63,726 nucleotides of DNA from Mesorhizobium sp. (GTDB lineage Bacteria; Pseudomonadota; Alphaproteobacteria; Rhizobiales; Rhizobiaceae): NCBI GenBank assembly GCA_004020545.1, contig SAQE01000035.1, positions 1 to 63,726 on the forward strand. The letters are read 5' to 3'. A program made the translations under genes and the position numbers. Below, in pieces: positions 51,345 to 61,335 of the stretch (position 1 is the stretch's first letter; each line of letters opens with the position of its first letter). The notes below the pieces were generated by a model. It did not search any database and was not told the DNA's origin. It saw only the letters and a program-made list of their open reading frames with translations.

Positions 51345-53765
51345 TTAACCAGGTTCAAGCGTATCTTGAATCGAACTGATCAGCGCCGTTATTGCCTGCT
51401 TGTATTTTTCGAACTCCGGCGATGTCTGCCGGACCTGGGTCGTGGTCGTCTGCTGGCTTGCGTCGGTTGCGATCCGAGGGGCCCTCTGGCCCATCTTACG
51501 TTCAGCCCAGTCGACGACGTAGCTGGCGGTCTTGCCGGTGAGGAACGGGTTGGCCTGGATGACGGCCGCTCCGAGGACCGCGCTCAATTGCGCGGAGCCC
51601 GGCGCCGCCAGCACCTGGGCCGCGCCTTCCATGCCCAGGAAATGGCAGAGATAGAGGCGCCCGGCGGTAATCTGGTGGCCGCGGGCGCGAAGATAGGCTT
51701 CGCCTTCGCGCGCCAGGTTGCGAACCATCTCGCGCGACAGCGTGGCGTCGTAGCGAAGCGCGAGCAGGTCCGCAGTCGACAGCGAGCGGGCAAGGTCGGG
51801 GCGATAGGTGTTCATCATCCGGATCCAGGTCTTGGTGATGAACTGTCCGGCGCCGGTCGCCGAGGACAGCGGGTTCTTGGCGCGCGCGCTGCCGCCGCTT
51901 TCGACATGGACGATGCGGTCGGTCAGCGTCTCGACGGCGGCATCGCCGGAACCACCCGACGCATAGGAGGCAACCGTGGTGACCGTCCCCAGCGGATCGA
52001 TCGCCTCGCCGCTTTGGTAGAGTTCGAAATGAAGATGCGGGCCGGTCGAAAGCCCCGTTGTGCCGATATAGCCGATGACGTCGCCGGCCTTCACCTTGGT
52101 GCCGACACCGCTCGCGATGGCGAATTTCTGCATATGCGCGTAGCGCGTCTCGCGCCCGTTGGCATGCGTGATCTTGACCAGATTGCCATAGCCGCCGCCA
52201 TCGCCCTGGAAGGAGATCTCTCCGTCGAAGGCGGCCATGATCGGCGTACCGACGGGCGCAGCCCAGTCGACGCCTTTGTGGATTCGAACGGTGCCGAGGA
52301 TCGGGTGCTTGCGCGGGCCGAAGGTCGAGGTCATCACCCCGTTGACCGGCGTGACCATGCCGTTGGTGACCGTCAGCGAACGAACCTCGTCATTGCCCGT
52401 GACGCATGCATACTGCCCGTCGCTCTGCTGGAAGACGAAACAGTCGAGGCTCTTCTCGGTGCCTTGGACGCCGACATAGAGGACCCGTCCCGAGATCTCG
52501 CCCTGGCCGCGCGGCGTTTGCGAGTAGATCAGCACCAGACGCTGGTCCTCGCTGGCGAAGGCGTCGAGATCCTGTCCCCGCGACAGATACATGATGGCTT
52601 CGCCGATCACGCTGGTCGGAACCTTGTTGCGCGCGGCCGTCGAATAGATCGCGTCGAGCAGGCGGTACTGCCGCTTGGGCCCGCCTTCGTCGGACGTGCC
52701 TGAATAGTTGAACAGGTCCTCGCGCACCCACGGATCGACGCCCGACACGAAGGCACCCGCCGCGTTGCGCGTCAGTGTGCCGACATAGACGTTCCTGGCA
52801 TAGATCGAGACCTGCATGAGCGACATGGTCGTCGTCTCGCGGCTTGGTCTGAATCCGCGCATCGCGACGACATAGCCCGCCTCCAGGCTGCCGCGGTTGA
52901 ACAGCGCCTTCAGCGCTTCGCCCGCGAGCTTGGCGTCGTCGGGGGAGAAATGCGCGTCGGCGACGACACTGTCGAGGCTGCGGTCGTTGAGGATTTTCAC
53001 GAACGTGTCCCCGGTCGCCTCGAAGCGCTGGTACTCGCTGGTGACGGTCGCAACCGTCGTGTTGTTCTCGATCGCGGTCTTCTTGAAGGCGGGAAGCGCG
53101 GCCTCACCCTGGTCGATGGTCTCGCCCCAGCCGGCTTCCGGGTCGTCGGCATCCGCCTTGGGCGTCGAACCGGCGGGCGCCTCGCTTTCGTCAGGTGCCG
53201 GCTGAAGGTCGTTCTCCAGATCGCCTTGCTGATCGTCCGCTGCGGCCGGAGAGGCCGGAGCGGCTTGCTGATCGTCAGGTGCCGTCGCCGGAGATTTCGG
53301 AGCGGTCTGCCGCTGCGCCTGGAAAAACGCGAAATCCTCCTGCGTCGACGGTATCGTCGTCATGAATTTTTCGCTGGCGCTCAGCATCACGTCGGAGAGG
53401 ATTTCGATCTGCGGCGAGGCTCCGGAACTGTCGAGATCGGCCGGGCGCGCAACCGTTTGGCCCTTGGTCGCGGTTTCCGCGTCAGGCGCCAGCGTGATCC
53501 ACATCGGGTCTCCGGCGAGGTCGATGATGGCCGGCACATAGACCGAGGCGTCGGGCGGGACGTCCACCATGCCCTCGACGGGATGCAGTTCCTCGTCCTC
53601 GTCGCCGAACGACCAGTAGTCCTTGGTAAGGTAGAAACCCGTCGCGGCTGAAGCGATGGCAAGCGCGGCAACACCGGAAAGAACCCAGCGCCAGAGCCTG
53701 CGCCGGCGCTCGGCCAGGCGTGCCTGCTTCTTCAATTTGAAGCTGGTGTCGATGCTGTGCGTCAC
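51345..53765 (-). CDS. Two-domain peptidoglycan hydrolase: M23 peptidase plus lytic-transglycosylase-like
   Basis: This 806-residue protein has one N-terminal membrane helix (about 27-46), an acidic Ala/Pro/Gln linker (about 120-190), a middle region, an M23 domain (about 480-590) with metal ligands in HKGVD and HLHFEL, and an SLT-like domain (about 610-760). In the last, Glu in VHVESGG is a plausible catalytic acid, with a typical SATGAGQF block. Together these could cut both peptide and glycan bonds. The GTG at 53765 overlaps the upstream stop as GTGA, so it is coupled to DUF1036. It may open the wall for the T6SS trans-envelope complex. Confidence 0.85.
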   Translation of the reverse strand: MTHSIDTSFKLKKQARLAERRRRLWRWVLSGVAALAIASAATGFYLTKDYWSFGDEDEELHPVEGMVDVPPDASVYVPAIIDLAGDPMWITLAPDAETATKGQTVARPADLDSSGASPQIEILSDVMLSASEKFMTTIPSTQEDFAFFQAQRQTAPKSPATAPDDQQAAPASPAAADDQQGDLENDLQPAPDESEAPAGSTPKADADDPEAGWGETIDQGEAALPAFKKTAIENNTTVATVTSEYQRFEATGDTFVKILNDRSLDSVVADAHFSPDDAKLAGEALKALFNRGSLEAGYVVAMRGFRPSRETTTMSLMQVSIYARNVYVGTLTRNAAGAFVSGVDPWVREDLFNYSGTSDEGGPKRQYRLLDAIYSTAARNKVPTSVIGEAIMYLSRGQDLDAFASEDQRLVLIYSQTPRGQGEISGRVLYVGVQGTEKSLDCFVFQQSDGQYACVTGNDEVRSLTVTNGMVTPVNGVMTSTFGPRKHPILGTVRIHKGVDWAAPVGTPIMAAFDGEISFQGDGGGYGNLVKITHANGRETRYAHMQKFAIASGVGTKVKAGDVIGYIGTTGLSTGPHLHFELYQSGEAIDPLGTVTTVASYASGGSGDAAVETLTDRIVHVESGGSARAKNPLSSATGAGQFITKTWIRMMNTYRPDLARSLSTADLLALRYDATLSREMVRNLAREGEAYLRARGHQITAGRLYLCHFLGMEGAAQVLAAPGSAQLSAVLGAAVIQANPFLTGKTASYVVDWAERKMGQRAPRIATDASQQTTTTQVRQTSPEFEKYKQAITALISSIQDTLEPG

Positions 53766-54247
53766 GGGCTGTTTCCGGTCAGGAAATACGTCCAGCGCAC
53801 CTGCTCCTGCGTATCGACCTCGACGAAGCGCGCGGCGATATGGCCGCGCTGCCAGCATTCGTCGATGCCGCGTATCGAAAAGCGGCGCCGGTCGATGCAC
53901 ATCTCGGTCGATCCGGCGAGGATCGCATGGCCGAAGACGTCCGTCGCATAGATGTAGATGTAGCGGTTGGTCAGTTCCTCGCGGATGACGTTGACGCACT
54001 GGTTGGCGCCGATCGTCCACCATCCGTCCGTCTGGTCGGCATCGTCGACCTTCTGTCCGACGGCGAGGTTGACGACATCGAGCGTCTGGTTGCAGACGGT
54101 GAATTCCGCATGCGCCTTGCTGGTCGCAAAGATTGAGAGCGCCGCGCCGACAAGCGCGGCAAGCCATATTCGGTCAGGCAGAGTGAGCCGACCACGGTTC
54201 CTGCGCAGCGGTGGCTGGAACAATGAATGCGGGCGGCGGAGTTCCAT
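53762..54247 (-). CDS. DUF1036 secreted protein
   Basis: This 161-residue protein has a basic start, then a signal-like helix (about 28-47, ending SKAHA). The DUF1036 domain follows, starting EFTVCNQTLDVVNLAVG. Cys residues in VCNQ, QCVN, MCID and ECWQ could form two disulfides in the periplasm. DUF1036 genes occur in type VI and other envelope clusters; the role is unknown. It begins 12 bases after the kinase gene and overlaps the M23 gene start. The ATG at 54247 gives a long N-region; a later start is possible. Confidence 0.82.
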   Translation of the reverse strand: MELRRPHSLFQPPLRRNRGRLTLPDRIWLAALVGAALSIFATSKAHAEFTVCNQTLDVVNLAVGQKVDDADQTDGWWTIGANQCVNVIREELTNRYIYIYATDVFGHAILAGSTEMCIDRRRFSIRGIDECWQRGHIAARFVEVDTQEQVRWTYFLTGNSP

Positions 54248-54259
54248 CGGCGTCCATGC

Positions 54260-56854
54260 CTATCCGCCAAGCCGGAAATATTTGGCGGTGGCGGAGAACT
54301 GCGCGCCGTCGGTCCCTATCTCCTCGAGGATCTTTGGCAACAGCTCCGCGGCCGGCGTCGGCCTCGAGAACATGGCGGCCTGGATGTCCCGGGGGCCGGT
54401 GATCGCCAGCATGATCTGCGGCACGGCCTTGCCGGCCGCCTTGTCGGCGGCGGCGAGGCCGATCGGGATGTTGAACGTCGCCTTGCCCGGTTGCGCCACC
54501 ATACGGTCGTCGAGGTTGAACGCGATGCCCTTGTGGTCGATCAGCATCACGTTGGAGATCAGCCCGCCGCGTGTCGCTAGCGTGCCGCTGATCGGCGAGC
54601 CGTCAGGCACGGACATCCGGTCGAGAACGAGCTGCGGCTTTTCGGCCCCGCTCCGGTCGAGGAAACGCAGGAACTTGGTCACCTCGCATTGCGGCTGGTC
54701 GATGAGGCGAACGCTGATGTCCGGCTCGAGATGGAATTTCGACTGGAAATCGTTGAGCATCTGCTCGAAAGGCTGCACCGCGGTTCCGAAGCCTTCGATC
54801 GCCGCGGCGCTGTCCGTTGCCGATGTCAGGCTCGCGTAGAAACAATCACCGCCGCTGAAGTCGCGCACCCAGGAAGCGCGCTGCGCCGATGCCGTCGGTG
54901 GAATCCCCGGTTTGGGCAGGTTGATGGCGACGTCCGTATTCTGAGGTTCCTTGGTGCCAGGCTGTGGCAATGGTGCCGGTTGTGCCGGTGCGCTCGGTGT
55001 TTCCGGTTGGCTGGCCGCTTCGGGCACCGTCGGCTGGCTGGCAGGCGGCGCCTGTGCCTGGTTTTTCGCAGGCGAGGGAGTCTTCGGCTTGGGCAGTTTG
55101 GACAGCGCGTCTATGAGGTCCGAAGCGCTGGGCTTTGTCGCCGGCGGCTTTGCTTCCTGTGCCGCGGTGTTTTCCCCTTCCGCCTGGCTGGGTCCCGACG
55201 CCTTGGCCGTTGGCGGTTCGCCGGCTGGCGGCGCCGGCTTCTGATTTTCCGCTGCCTTGGGCGCGGGGGCGGGCACCGGCAATATCTCTGGCGGCTGTGC
55301 CTGTTTGGCCTCCGCGGGCTGCGAGGCTTGCGCCTGATTGTTGTTGGCCGGGCTCTCCGGCAGGGCAGGCGACGTCTTTTGAGCGGGCTCTTGGACCTCC
55401 GTTGCCGGTGGCGCCTCGGGTCCAGGGGGCGGCATGGGAGTCTCGGCAGGTTGCGCCGGTTTCTGCTCGGTCTCGGCCTCCGCCTGTTGTTGGACGGTCT
55501 TGTCTTCCGGTTGCGGCAGAGCGGGAGCGACAGGCTTCGCCGGCTCGACGGTGGCAGAGCTGTCAGGTTTCGCTGCTTCCGGCTGCGCCTCGGCTGGCGC
55601 CGGCGGCTTAGGCTTCGAAGCATCCGCAACAGGTTTTGGCGTCGGCTTAGGCGCGAGAGGCGTGAGCTTTTCGGTCGCCGGTGGCTGAGGCGACATGACG
55701 CCGCTGAAATAGAGCCCGGCGCCCGCCACGATAGCCAACGCCGCAACCGCGCCAACGGCTATGGCCGGGGTCCTCGAACCTTTTTTCTGCACTGCAGCGG
55801 CCCTCGGCGGAGCCGCCGCCGGCGAAGGTCGCGGCTCCGACAGATGCGCCGGCCGCACATGCGGAACGAAGCGTTGTTCGCCGGGAACGGCCGAAGCCTG
55901 GGACCCGGCCTCCGGCGCCGCGGTCCACCCGGCGCGCGGCAGGCCCGAGCGCTCGCGCGGACCAAACGCTGCAGGCGGCGGCAACGTCGCGTCGAGATCC
56001 TCGTCGCGCGTTGCCCTGGCGATCTCGGCCATGCTGGCAGGCCGGTCTTGAGGATCCGGCTGCAGCATCGCTTCGATGAGTGCGCGGAAATCGGGGTCGA
56101 TATCCGACAGGTCCGGCACGGTCCGGCGCTTTTCGACGACCTCGAACTGCGAGCCGCTCATGTCGAGCGGCTTTCCGCGCAGCGCGGCGGCCAGCACCAG
56201 TCCGAGACTGTAGATATCCGACTGCTCGCTGACTTCACCGCCGAAGAGGCCGAGCTGTTCCGGCGAGACGTAGTTGTATTTGCCGGCGAACTTTCCGCCG
56301 ATCAGCGTCTCGCCGCCGACATTCGCCGAGCGCGCGATACCGAAGTCGATGATCTTGGCCCGCTCGACTCGGCCGCCGGGCAGGATGATGTTGTCGGGCG
56401 ACAGATCGCGGTGGACAGCGCCCGCCTGATGCACCGCGCTCAGGCCGGAGGCGAGGCGGTGGCAGAGCCTGCGCACATCCGGCGTCGGCATCGGGCCGCG
56501 CCGCATGACGTCGAACAGCGACTGGCCGTCCACGAATTCCATCGCCAGGTAGGGGCGGCCGATCCCCGGATCGATGGTGAAGACGTGGTATCGCACCACC
56601 GCGTCATGCGACAGGTGGTTGAGGATCGACGCCTCCTTGCGGAACAGGGACAGGATCGTCTGGTCGCGGGCGAATTCGGGCAGCACGATCTTGATCGCGA
56701 CATGATCGCCGGTCTGGATGTTGTGGCCGCGATAGACCTCCCCCATGCCGCCGGACGCGATGCGCTCGTCGAGTTCGTAGATGCCGCTGAGCTGTGTGCC
56801 GACGCCCGCATAGGCGAGGTTCGGCGAAATCCGCGTCTTGTCGTCGTCACTCAT
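54260..56854 (-). CDS. PpkA/ImpN-type Ser/Thr kinase with periplasmic C-terminal domain
   Basis: This 864-residue protein has a kinase domain (about 25-285) with Lys55 in VAIKIVL, HRDLSPDN (Asp150) and DFG at 170-172. A membrane helix (about 365-385) is followed by a Pro/Ala/Gln-rich linker of about 270 residues and a folded periplasmic domain (about 690-864) with Cys in GDCFYASL and QPQCEV. PpkA-type kinases phosphorylate the FHA protein to switch on T6SS. The ATG follows the phosphatase stop by one base. The linker is long enough to reach far into the periplasm. Confidence 0.92.
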   Translation of the reverse strand: MSDDDKTRISPNLAYAGVGTQLSGIYELDERIASGGMGEVYRGHNIQTGDHVAIKIVLPEFARDQTILSLFRKEASILNHLSHDAVVRYHVFTIDPGIGRPYLAMEFVDGQSLFDVMRRGPMPTPDVRRLCHRLASGLSAVHQAGAVHRDLSPDNIILPGGRVERAKIIDFGIARSANVGGETLIGGKFAGKYNYVSPEQLGLFGGEVSEQSDIYSLGLVLAAALRGKPLDMSGSQFEVVEKRRTVPDLSDIDPDFRALIEAMLQPDPQDRPASMAEIARATRDEDLDATLPPPAAFGPRERSGLPRAGWTAAPEAGSQASAVPGEQRFVPHVRPAHLSEPRPSPAAAPPRAAAVQKKGSRTPAIAVGAVAALAIVAGAGLYFSGVMSPQPPATEKLTPLAPKPTPKPVADASKPKPPAPAEAQPEAAKPDSSATVEPAKPVAPALPQPEDKTVQQQAEAETEQKPAQPAETPMPPPGPEAPPATEVQEPAQKTSPALPESPANNNQAQASQPAEAKQAQPPEILPVPAPAPKAAENQKPAPPAGEPPTAKASGPSQAEGENTAAQEAKPPATKPSASDLIDALSKLPKPKTPSPAKNQAQAPPASQPTVPEAASQPETPSAPAQPAPLPQPGTKEPQNTDVAINLPKPGIPPTASAQRASWVRDFSGGDCFYASLTSATDSAAAIEGFGTAVQPFEQMLNDFQSKFHLEPDISVRLIDQPQCEVTKFLRFLDRSGAEKPQLVLDRMSVPDGSPISGTLATRGGLISNVMLIDHKGIAFNLDDRMVAQPGKATFNIPIGLAAADKAAGKAVPQIMLAITGPRDIQAAMFSRPTPAAELLPKILEEIGTDGAQFSATAKYFRLGG

Positions 56855-56855
56855 T

Positions 56856-57629
56856 TCACTCGGTTCCCGTTCCGGACCGATCCGATTGGAGCGGTCCGTT
56901 GCGCCCGCCGCCGATCCTCACCAGCACGATGGTGACGTTGTCCGTTCCACCACGCTGAAGCACCGTTTCCAACAGCTTCTCGCATGCCGCCTGCGGCGGC
57001 GCGGAGTTGACCGCCGCCTCGATTTCGGCGTCGGCGACATGCGCGGTGAGCCCGTCGGTGCTCAGGACGAAAACATCGCCGGCCATCAGCTCGCCTTGCC
57101 GGAAATCGATCTCGAGCTGATCGCTCACACCGACGGCATGCGTGATCACATTGCGGCGCGGCCAGGTAAGCGCTTCTTCGGCGCTGATCATGCCGCGGTC
57201 GAGAAGCTCCTGGACCTCGGTATGGTCCCGCGAAATCTGCGAGATCGCGCCGCCGCGGACCAGATAGATCCGGCTGTCGCCGGCCCACAGGCCCGCGAAC
57301 CGCCCGTCCATCGCGAGCAAGGCCGCGAAGGTCGAACCGATGGTGATGCCGCGCGATCGCGCTATGCTGCGGATCTCGGCATTGGCGCGGCTCAGCCGGT
57401 CCTCGAAGCGGGCGCGAAGGTCCGGCGCCGAACTCGCGATGCCGATCGTCGCCAGATGGTCGACGATGCTGGCCGACGCGACTTCTCCGGCCTCATGGCC
57501 ACCCATTCCGTCGGCCACCACCCAAAGTCCGGTTCGCGGCTCGACGAGATAATTGTCCTCATTGTGGTCGCGCACGCAACCCTTGTGGCTTACGGCGAAG
57601 CTCTCGATGGGAAGGGCGACAGTGCTCAA
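56856..57629 (-). CDS. PP2C-type Ser/Thr phosphatase (PppA-like)
   Basis: This protein has the PP2C pattern RDHNEDNYLV, VVADGMGGHEAGE, the central LWAGDSRIYL and the final GGTDNVTIVLV, so all metal-binding Asp residues appear present. PppA reverses the PpkA mark and switches T6SS off. The start is uncertain: the open frame reaches a GTG at 57770, but the first 47 codons have atypical codon use. The TTG at 57629, with GGTGG upstream, gives 257 residues, the usual length. It is followed by the kinase after one base and preceded by tssM. Confidence 0.85.
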   Translation of the reverse strand: MSTVALPIESFAVSHKGCVRDHNEDNYLVEPRTGLWVVADGMGGHEAGEVASASIVDHLATIGIASSAPDLRARFEDRLSRANAEIRSIARSRGITIGSTFAALLAMDGRFAGLWAGDSRIYLVRGGAISQISRDHTEVQELLDRGMISAEEALTWPRRNVITHAVGVSDQLEIDFRQGELMAGDVFVLSTDGLTAHVADAEIEAAVNSAPPQAACEKLLETVLQRGGTDNVTIVLVRIGGGRNGPLQSDRSGTGTE

Positions 57630-57782
57630 TTTGCCACCAAGCGCTTCGCGAGCGTCCTCTGCGACGAACCGTGGGCCGCGTGCCCAGGCCACTCTGCCAC
57701 AAGCGCATACATTAGAGTACCGAAATGAAGGCTGGAGCCAGCACGGGCCGGGAGCGGTCTGGGCAGCCACGACAGCGCCATC

Positions 57783-60700
57783 TCAAAACGCCTTCGGACA
57801 GCTGAAGGCCGACAATGCCGGAAGCTGGAAGGGATTGACCCCCGACCCGATCTCCATCTTGTAGGCCACGTCGCGCCCGCCGATCACGAAGCGCGCTTCG
57901 GTGTCGCCGCCATCGCCGGTGACGGTCGCCTTGTCCAGCAGGCGCTTCAATGCCCATGGTCCCTCGAATTTGAGGGCGGACTCGCGGCCCGGCATTTCCG
58001 GTGCCAGGCTGAGGCTCGCGGACGCGGAAGCCGCGCCGTTCGGCCATGTCACCGTGCTCGGCGCGTTGCCCGCCTGGGCGCTCTCGACGGTCTGCCCGTC
58101 GATATTGAGCACCGCGCTGTCGACCTCGCTGTTCACCGAGACAGGCGTCACGGTGATCGAGACCGACGGCGCCGAACCGCCGGAAGGAAAGAAGGCGCTG
58201 CGGATCTCCGCCGCCGACTGGAACGCCTTCAAGGTCGATTTGGCGAGGTCGCGGCCGGCGCGGGCATCCTGCTTCCAGGTCCAGTCCTGGCCCGTCATGT
58301 CGATCAACGGCGCAAGGTTCTGCGCGAAGAACCGGTCCATCAGGCCGCCTGGCGCGAACAGCTTGGCGAAATCGGCAATAGAGATCTCCTCCGTGCTGTC
58401 GCTGGCAAAGGGATAGTGGCCATTGACCGCCTCCTCGCAGGGGCGTGTGACCGTCTCATCGAGCGTCTGGTTGAGGTTGGCCACCGAGGTCTCCGCGACA
58501 TTGCCCTCGAACTCGTCCGCGGCCGCATTGACCATGCGCGCGAGCTGCTTCGGCAGGCGCGAGACATTGGCGCGCAGCGTCGAGATCTGCAGCTTCAGGT
58601 TCGCGTTGACCCGCTCCGTCTGCGAAGGGACGTCCGCCGCAAGCTTCACGCCCTGGTAGATATCGTGGAAATTCTGCGTCAGCGCATCGAGCGGGCGGCG
58701 TCCGGCGGAACCGCTCACCAGCGCCTGGAAGGGCCTGAATTGCGCTTCCACGGTGGCGCCGGCGTTCTGCGTGGCGAACGAGCTTGTGCCGGCACGGCTC
58801 TGCGACTTGCCGCCGGCGATCTGCAGACCGATGCGGGCCAGGCCCTTGGCTATGCCGGCCGGATCCTGCTCAGCCGTGCCGGCATTGTCCTCGGCGGCGT
58901 TGTCCTTCGTCAATGCCGTTTCATCGGCGATCGCCGTGAACAGCCGGTCCAGCGGCGAGTCCGGCGAGGCGGCGGCGGAGAGCGCGATATATTGCGGCTT
59001 GTCCTTCAGCATCGCCTTGAATTTCAACTGGTCGAGCGCGCCGCTCCAGGCGGAAGCGAATTCCTTGCCGTAGCGGTCGATGAGTTCGGGGCCGAGCTTG
59101 GGCAGGTCCTGGTCGATGCCGCCCTGCTCGCCGCCGCCGCCGAGAACCCATTGGTCGTCGACCAGCATCTGCGCGATGCGCGAGAGCTGCGGGAGGTAGA
59201 AGCGGTTGAAGCCGGCTCGCGTATAGAGGCCGGGAACGTCAAGGTCGGAGAGCTCGCTGCCATCCATGCGTTCGAACAGAAGCTGCGCTTCCGGGCCGGC
59301 TTTCGCGGCAACGGAAAAGTCCTCGAGCCTCGCCGCGTAGACCGCCGACCTGATCAGCGCCGAAGCGCGGTCGGCGAGGCTCATGCGTCCGAGCGAGCGC
59401 TGCGCTGCCTCGACCAGCGGCTGGTTGAGCTCGAAGACCGGGTCATAGGCATCGTCGAGCGTGAGCATGGCGCGCAGATGCTTTTCGAGTTGCGCGCGGC
59501 CCTCGCGGTTGTTCTCGCCTGGATACCGGTTCTCCTCCCAGTCCTGCTTCATCCAGGAAACGATCAGCTCGTCGTCGACCTTCGGCGCCTTGCCGCCCAG
59601 CATCAGGTAGATCTTCAGCGGCTCGTAGAGCGCGATCGGATCGGCCATCTTGGCCTGGATCGTCCGCTCCGCCTGAACCAGGAGCCGGGAGCGGAAGCTT
59701 CGCTCCAGCGCCTGCCGGTAGGCCGTTTTGGACGCCGACAGAAGTCTCCCTCTTTGGCTGAGCCCGAAACTCTCCTCGACCGGCCTCGTTTGGGCGGCGG
59801 TTTCGAATCCGGCCGGGAGGTTGCGCAACTGGTCGAGCGGGCCGATGACGTTCTCCAGATCGACATCGGTAACGGTCGTGCTCTTGAGCAGGGAATCCGC
59901 GCTCTGGCGGTATTGCGCCATCGCCTGCCTGGTGGAGTCGATCAGCGACCGGTTGGCGGTGAAGCTGAAACCAAGCACACCGAGCGTCGCCAAAGCCGCC
60001 AGCGCGATCACGGCGAGGCCGCCAAATCTGGCGAGCCTGGCGCGCCGCTCCGCGGCCCTGTCGAAGGAGACCCAACCTGCCTCCGGAAAGATCACCTTCG
60101 CCAGCAGATCATGCAGGAAGAAGCTCTTGCCGGTACCGGAAAGATGCGCTTGGGAAGCGCTGCCGAAACTGCGGCCGATCGCGCCCAGCACCTGATCGAT
60201 GGGCGTTCCTTCCTGCGTTCCGGAAGAGAAATAGAGCCCGCGCAGGCTGACATTGACCTGGCTGCGGGACGGATCGAACAGGCTGCTGACGAAACGCACG
60301 ACGCGGGCCCTCAGTGCCCCGAACTGCGCCGGAAAGCCGAAGATCGCGATGCGCGCCACCGGGTCGGCCTCGTCCTGCAGGCGGTCGACGATCCCGTCCG
60401 CAAGTTGCCTGGCCAGCGCGTCGAACTCGCCCGGGGCCTCGCCGGTCATGTTCTTGTTGCGGTCGGTGGTCTGGAACGTCGCGCCCCACACTTTCTGCCG
60501 ACGGGCTTCGTCGAAATCGCCGAAATAGTCCATGAAGCCGGCGACGAGGTCCGCCTTGGTGAAGAGCAGGTAGACCGGGAACTGTATTTTCAGCGTCTCG
60601 TGCAACTCGCGCAGGCGGCTCCTTATCTCGGTGACATGCACGTCGAGCTGCTGGTCGTCGAGGCCGACGAGATCGGCAAGGCTGATGGCGAGGATCACGC

Positions 60701-61310
60701 CGTTGATCGGCTGCCTGATGCGGTATTTCTTCAAAAGTCCCAGGAAGGCGAGCCAGCTTGCCTTGTCGCGCTCGCGGTCCGACTCCTGCGTCGTATAGCG
60801 GCCGGCGGTATCGATCAGCACGGCATCGTCGGTGAACCACCAGTCGCAGGACCGCGTGCCGCCGACGCCGGCCACCGGCTGGGCGCTGCCGGAACCGGCC
60901 AGCGGGAACTTCAACCCCGAATTGACCAGCGCCGTCGTCTTGCCGGCTCCCGGCGGGCCGATGATGATGTACCAGGGGATTTGGTAGAGGAAGTTGCGCT
61001 TGCCGCTCGACTGCTTCAGCGTCGCGATGGCCTCGCTCATGCGCGCCTCGAGCACTTGTCCATCGTCGTTCCGGTCGTCGCTGTGCACGATGGCTGCTTC
61101 GAGCGCCTTTTGCGCCTTGCGCCCTTGCCACAGGCGGATGCCGTAGAACAATGCGAGCACAGCAACCGTCACGCCGATGATCGTCGCCCTGAGCCAGGCA
61201 GGCCCGAGGGGACGGGTATCGGCGAAGCGGATCAGCGGCCCGGCATACCAGACCGCCGCCGAGAAACCGGCGAGCGCCAGCAGGCTGAATATCCTGAGCA
61301 CCCAGCGCAT
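57783..61310 (-). CDS. tssM: T6SS membrane complex protein TssM (IcmF)
   Basis: This 1175-residue protein has N-terminal membrane helices (about 7-27 and 42-60), a Walker A GPPGAGKTTALVNSG (118-132), Walker B VLIDTAGRY, a third helix (about 434-455), and a long periplasmic part ending in the IcmF C-terminal domain. TssM spans the inner membrane and joins TssL to the outer-membrane lipoprotein TssJ. It starts 25 bases after the tssL stop. An intact Walker A suggests the ATPase-competent form. Length is typical. Confidence 0.95.
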   Translation of the reverse strand: MRWVLRIFSLLALAGFSAAVWYAGPLIRFADTRPLGPAWLRATIIGVTVAVLALFYGIRLWQGRKAQKALEAAIVHSDDRNDDGQVLEARMSEAIATLKQSSGKRNFLYQIPWYIIIGPPGAGKTTALVNSGLKFPLAGSGSAQPVAGVGGTRSCDWWFTDDAVLIDTAGRYTTQESDRERDKASWLAFLGLLKKYRIRQPINGVILAISLADLVGLDDQQLDVHVTEIRSRLRELHETLKIQFPVYLLFTKADLVAGFMDYFGDFDEARRQKVWGATFQTTDRNKNMTGEAPGEFDALARQLADGIVDRLQDEADPVARIAIFGFPAQFGALRARVVRFVSSLFDPSRSQVNVSLRGLYFSSGTQEGTPIDQVLGAIGRSFGSASQAHLSGTGKSFFLHDLLAKVIFPEAGWVSFDRAAERRARLARFGGLAVIALAALATLGVLGFSFTANRSLIDSTRQAMAQYRQSADSLLKSTTVTDVDLENVIGPLDQLRNLPAGFETAAQTRPVEESFGLSQRGRLLSASKTAYRQALERSFRSRLLVQAERTIQAKMADPIALYEPLKIYLMLGGKAPKVDDELIVSWMKQDWEENRYPGENNREGRAQLEKHLRAMLTLDDAYDPVFELNQPLVEAAQRSLGRMSLADRASALIRSAVYAARLEDFSVAAKAGPEAQLLFERMDGSELSDLDVPGLYTRAGFNRFYLPQLSRIAQMLVDDQWVLGGGGEQGGIDQDLPKLGPELIDRYGKEFASAWSGALDQLKFKAMLKDKPQYIALSAAASPDSPLDRLFTAIADETALTKDNAAEDNAGTAEQDPAGIAKGLARIGLQIAGGKSQSRAGTSSFATQNAGATVEAQFRPFQALVSGSAGRRPLDALTQNFHDIYQGVKLAADVPSQTERVNANLKLQISTLRANVSRLPKQLARMVNAAADEFEGNVAETSVANLNQTLDETVTRPCEEAVNGHYPFASDSTEEISIADFAKLFAPGGLMDRFFAQNLAPLIDMTGQDWTWKQDARAGRDLAKSTLKAFQSAAEIRSAFFPSGGSAPSVSITVTPVSVNSEVDSAVLNIDGQTVESAQAGNAPSTVTWPNGAASASASLSLAPEMPGRESALKFEGPWALKRLLDKATVTGDGGDTEARFVIGGRDVAYKMEIGSGVNPFQLPALSAFSCPKAF

Positions 61311-61335
61311 CAGTGCCGCTCCCCGCCGCGCCCGC

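Noticed and set aside
54689-56935. 748-codon open frame opposite the PpkA-type kinase
   Set aside because: Arg/Gly-rich shadow created by the Pro/Ala-rich linker codons of the kinase.
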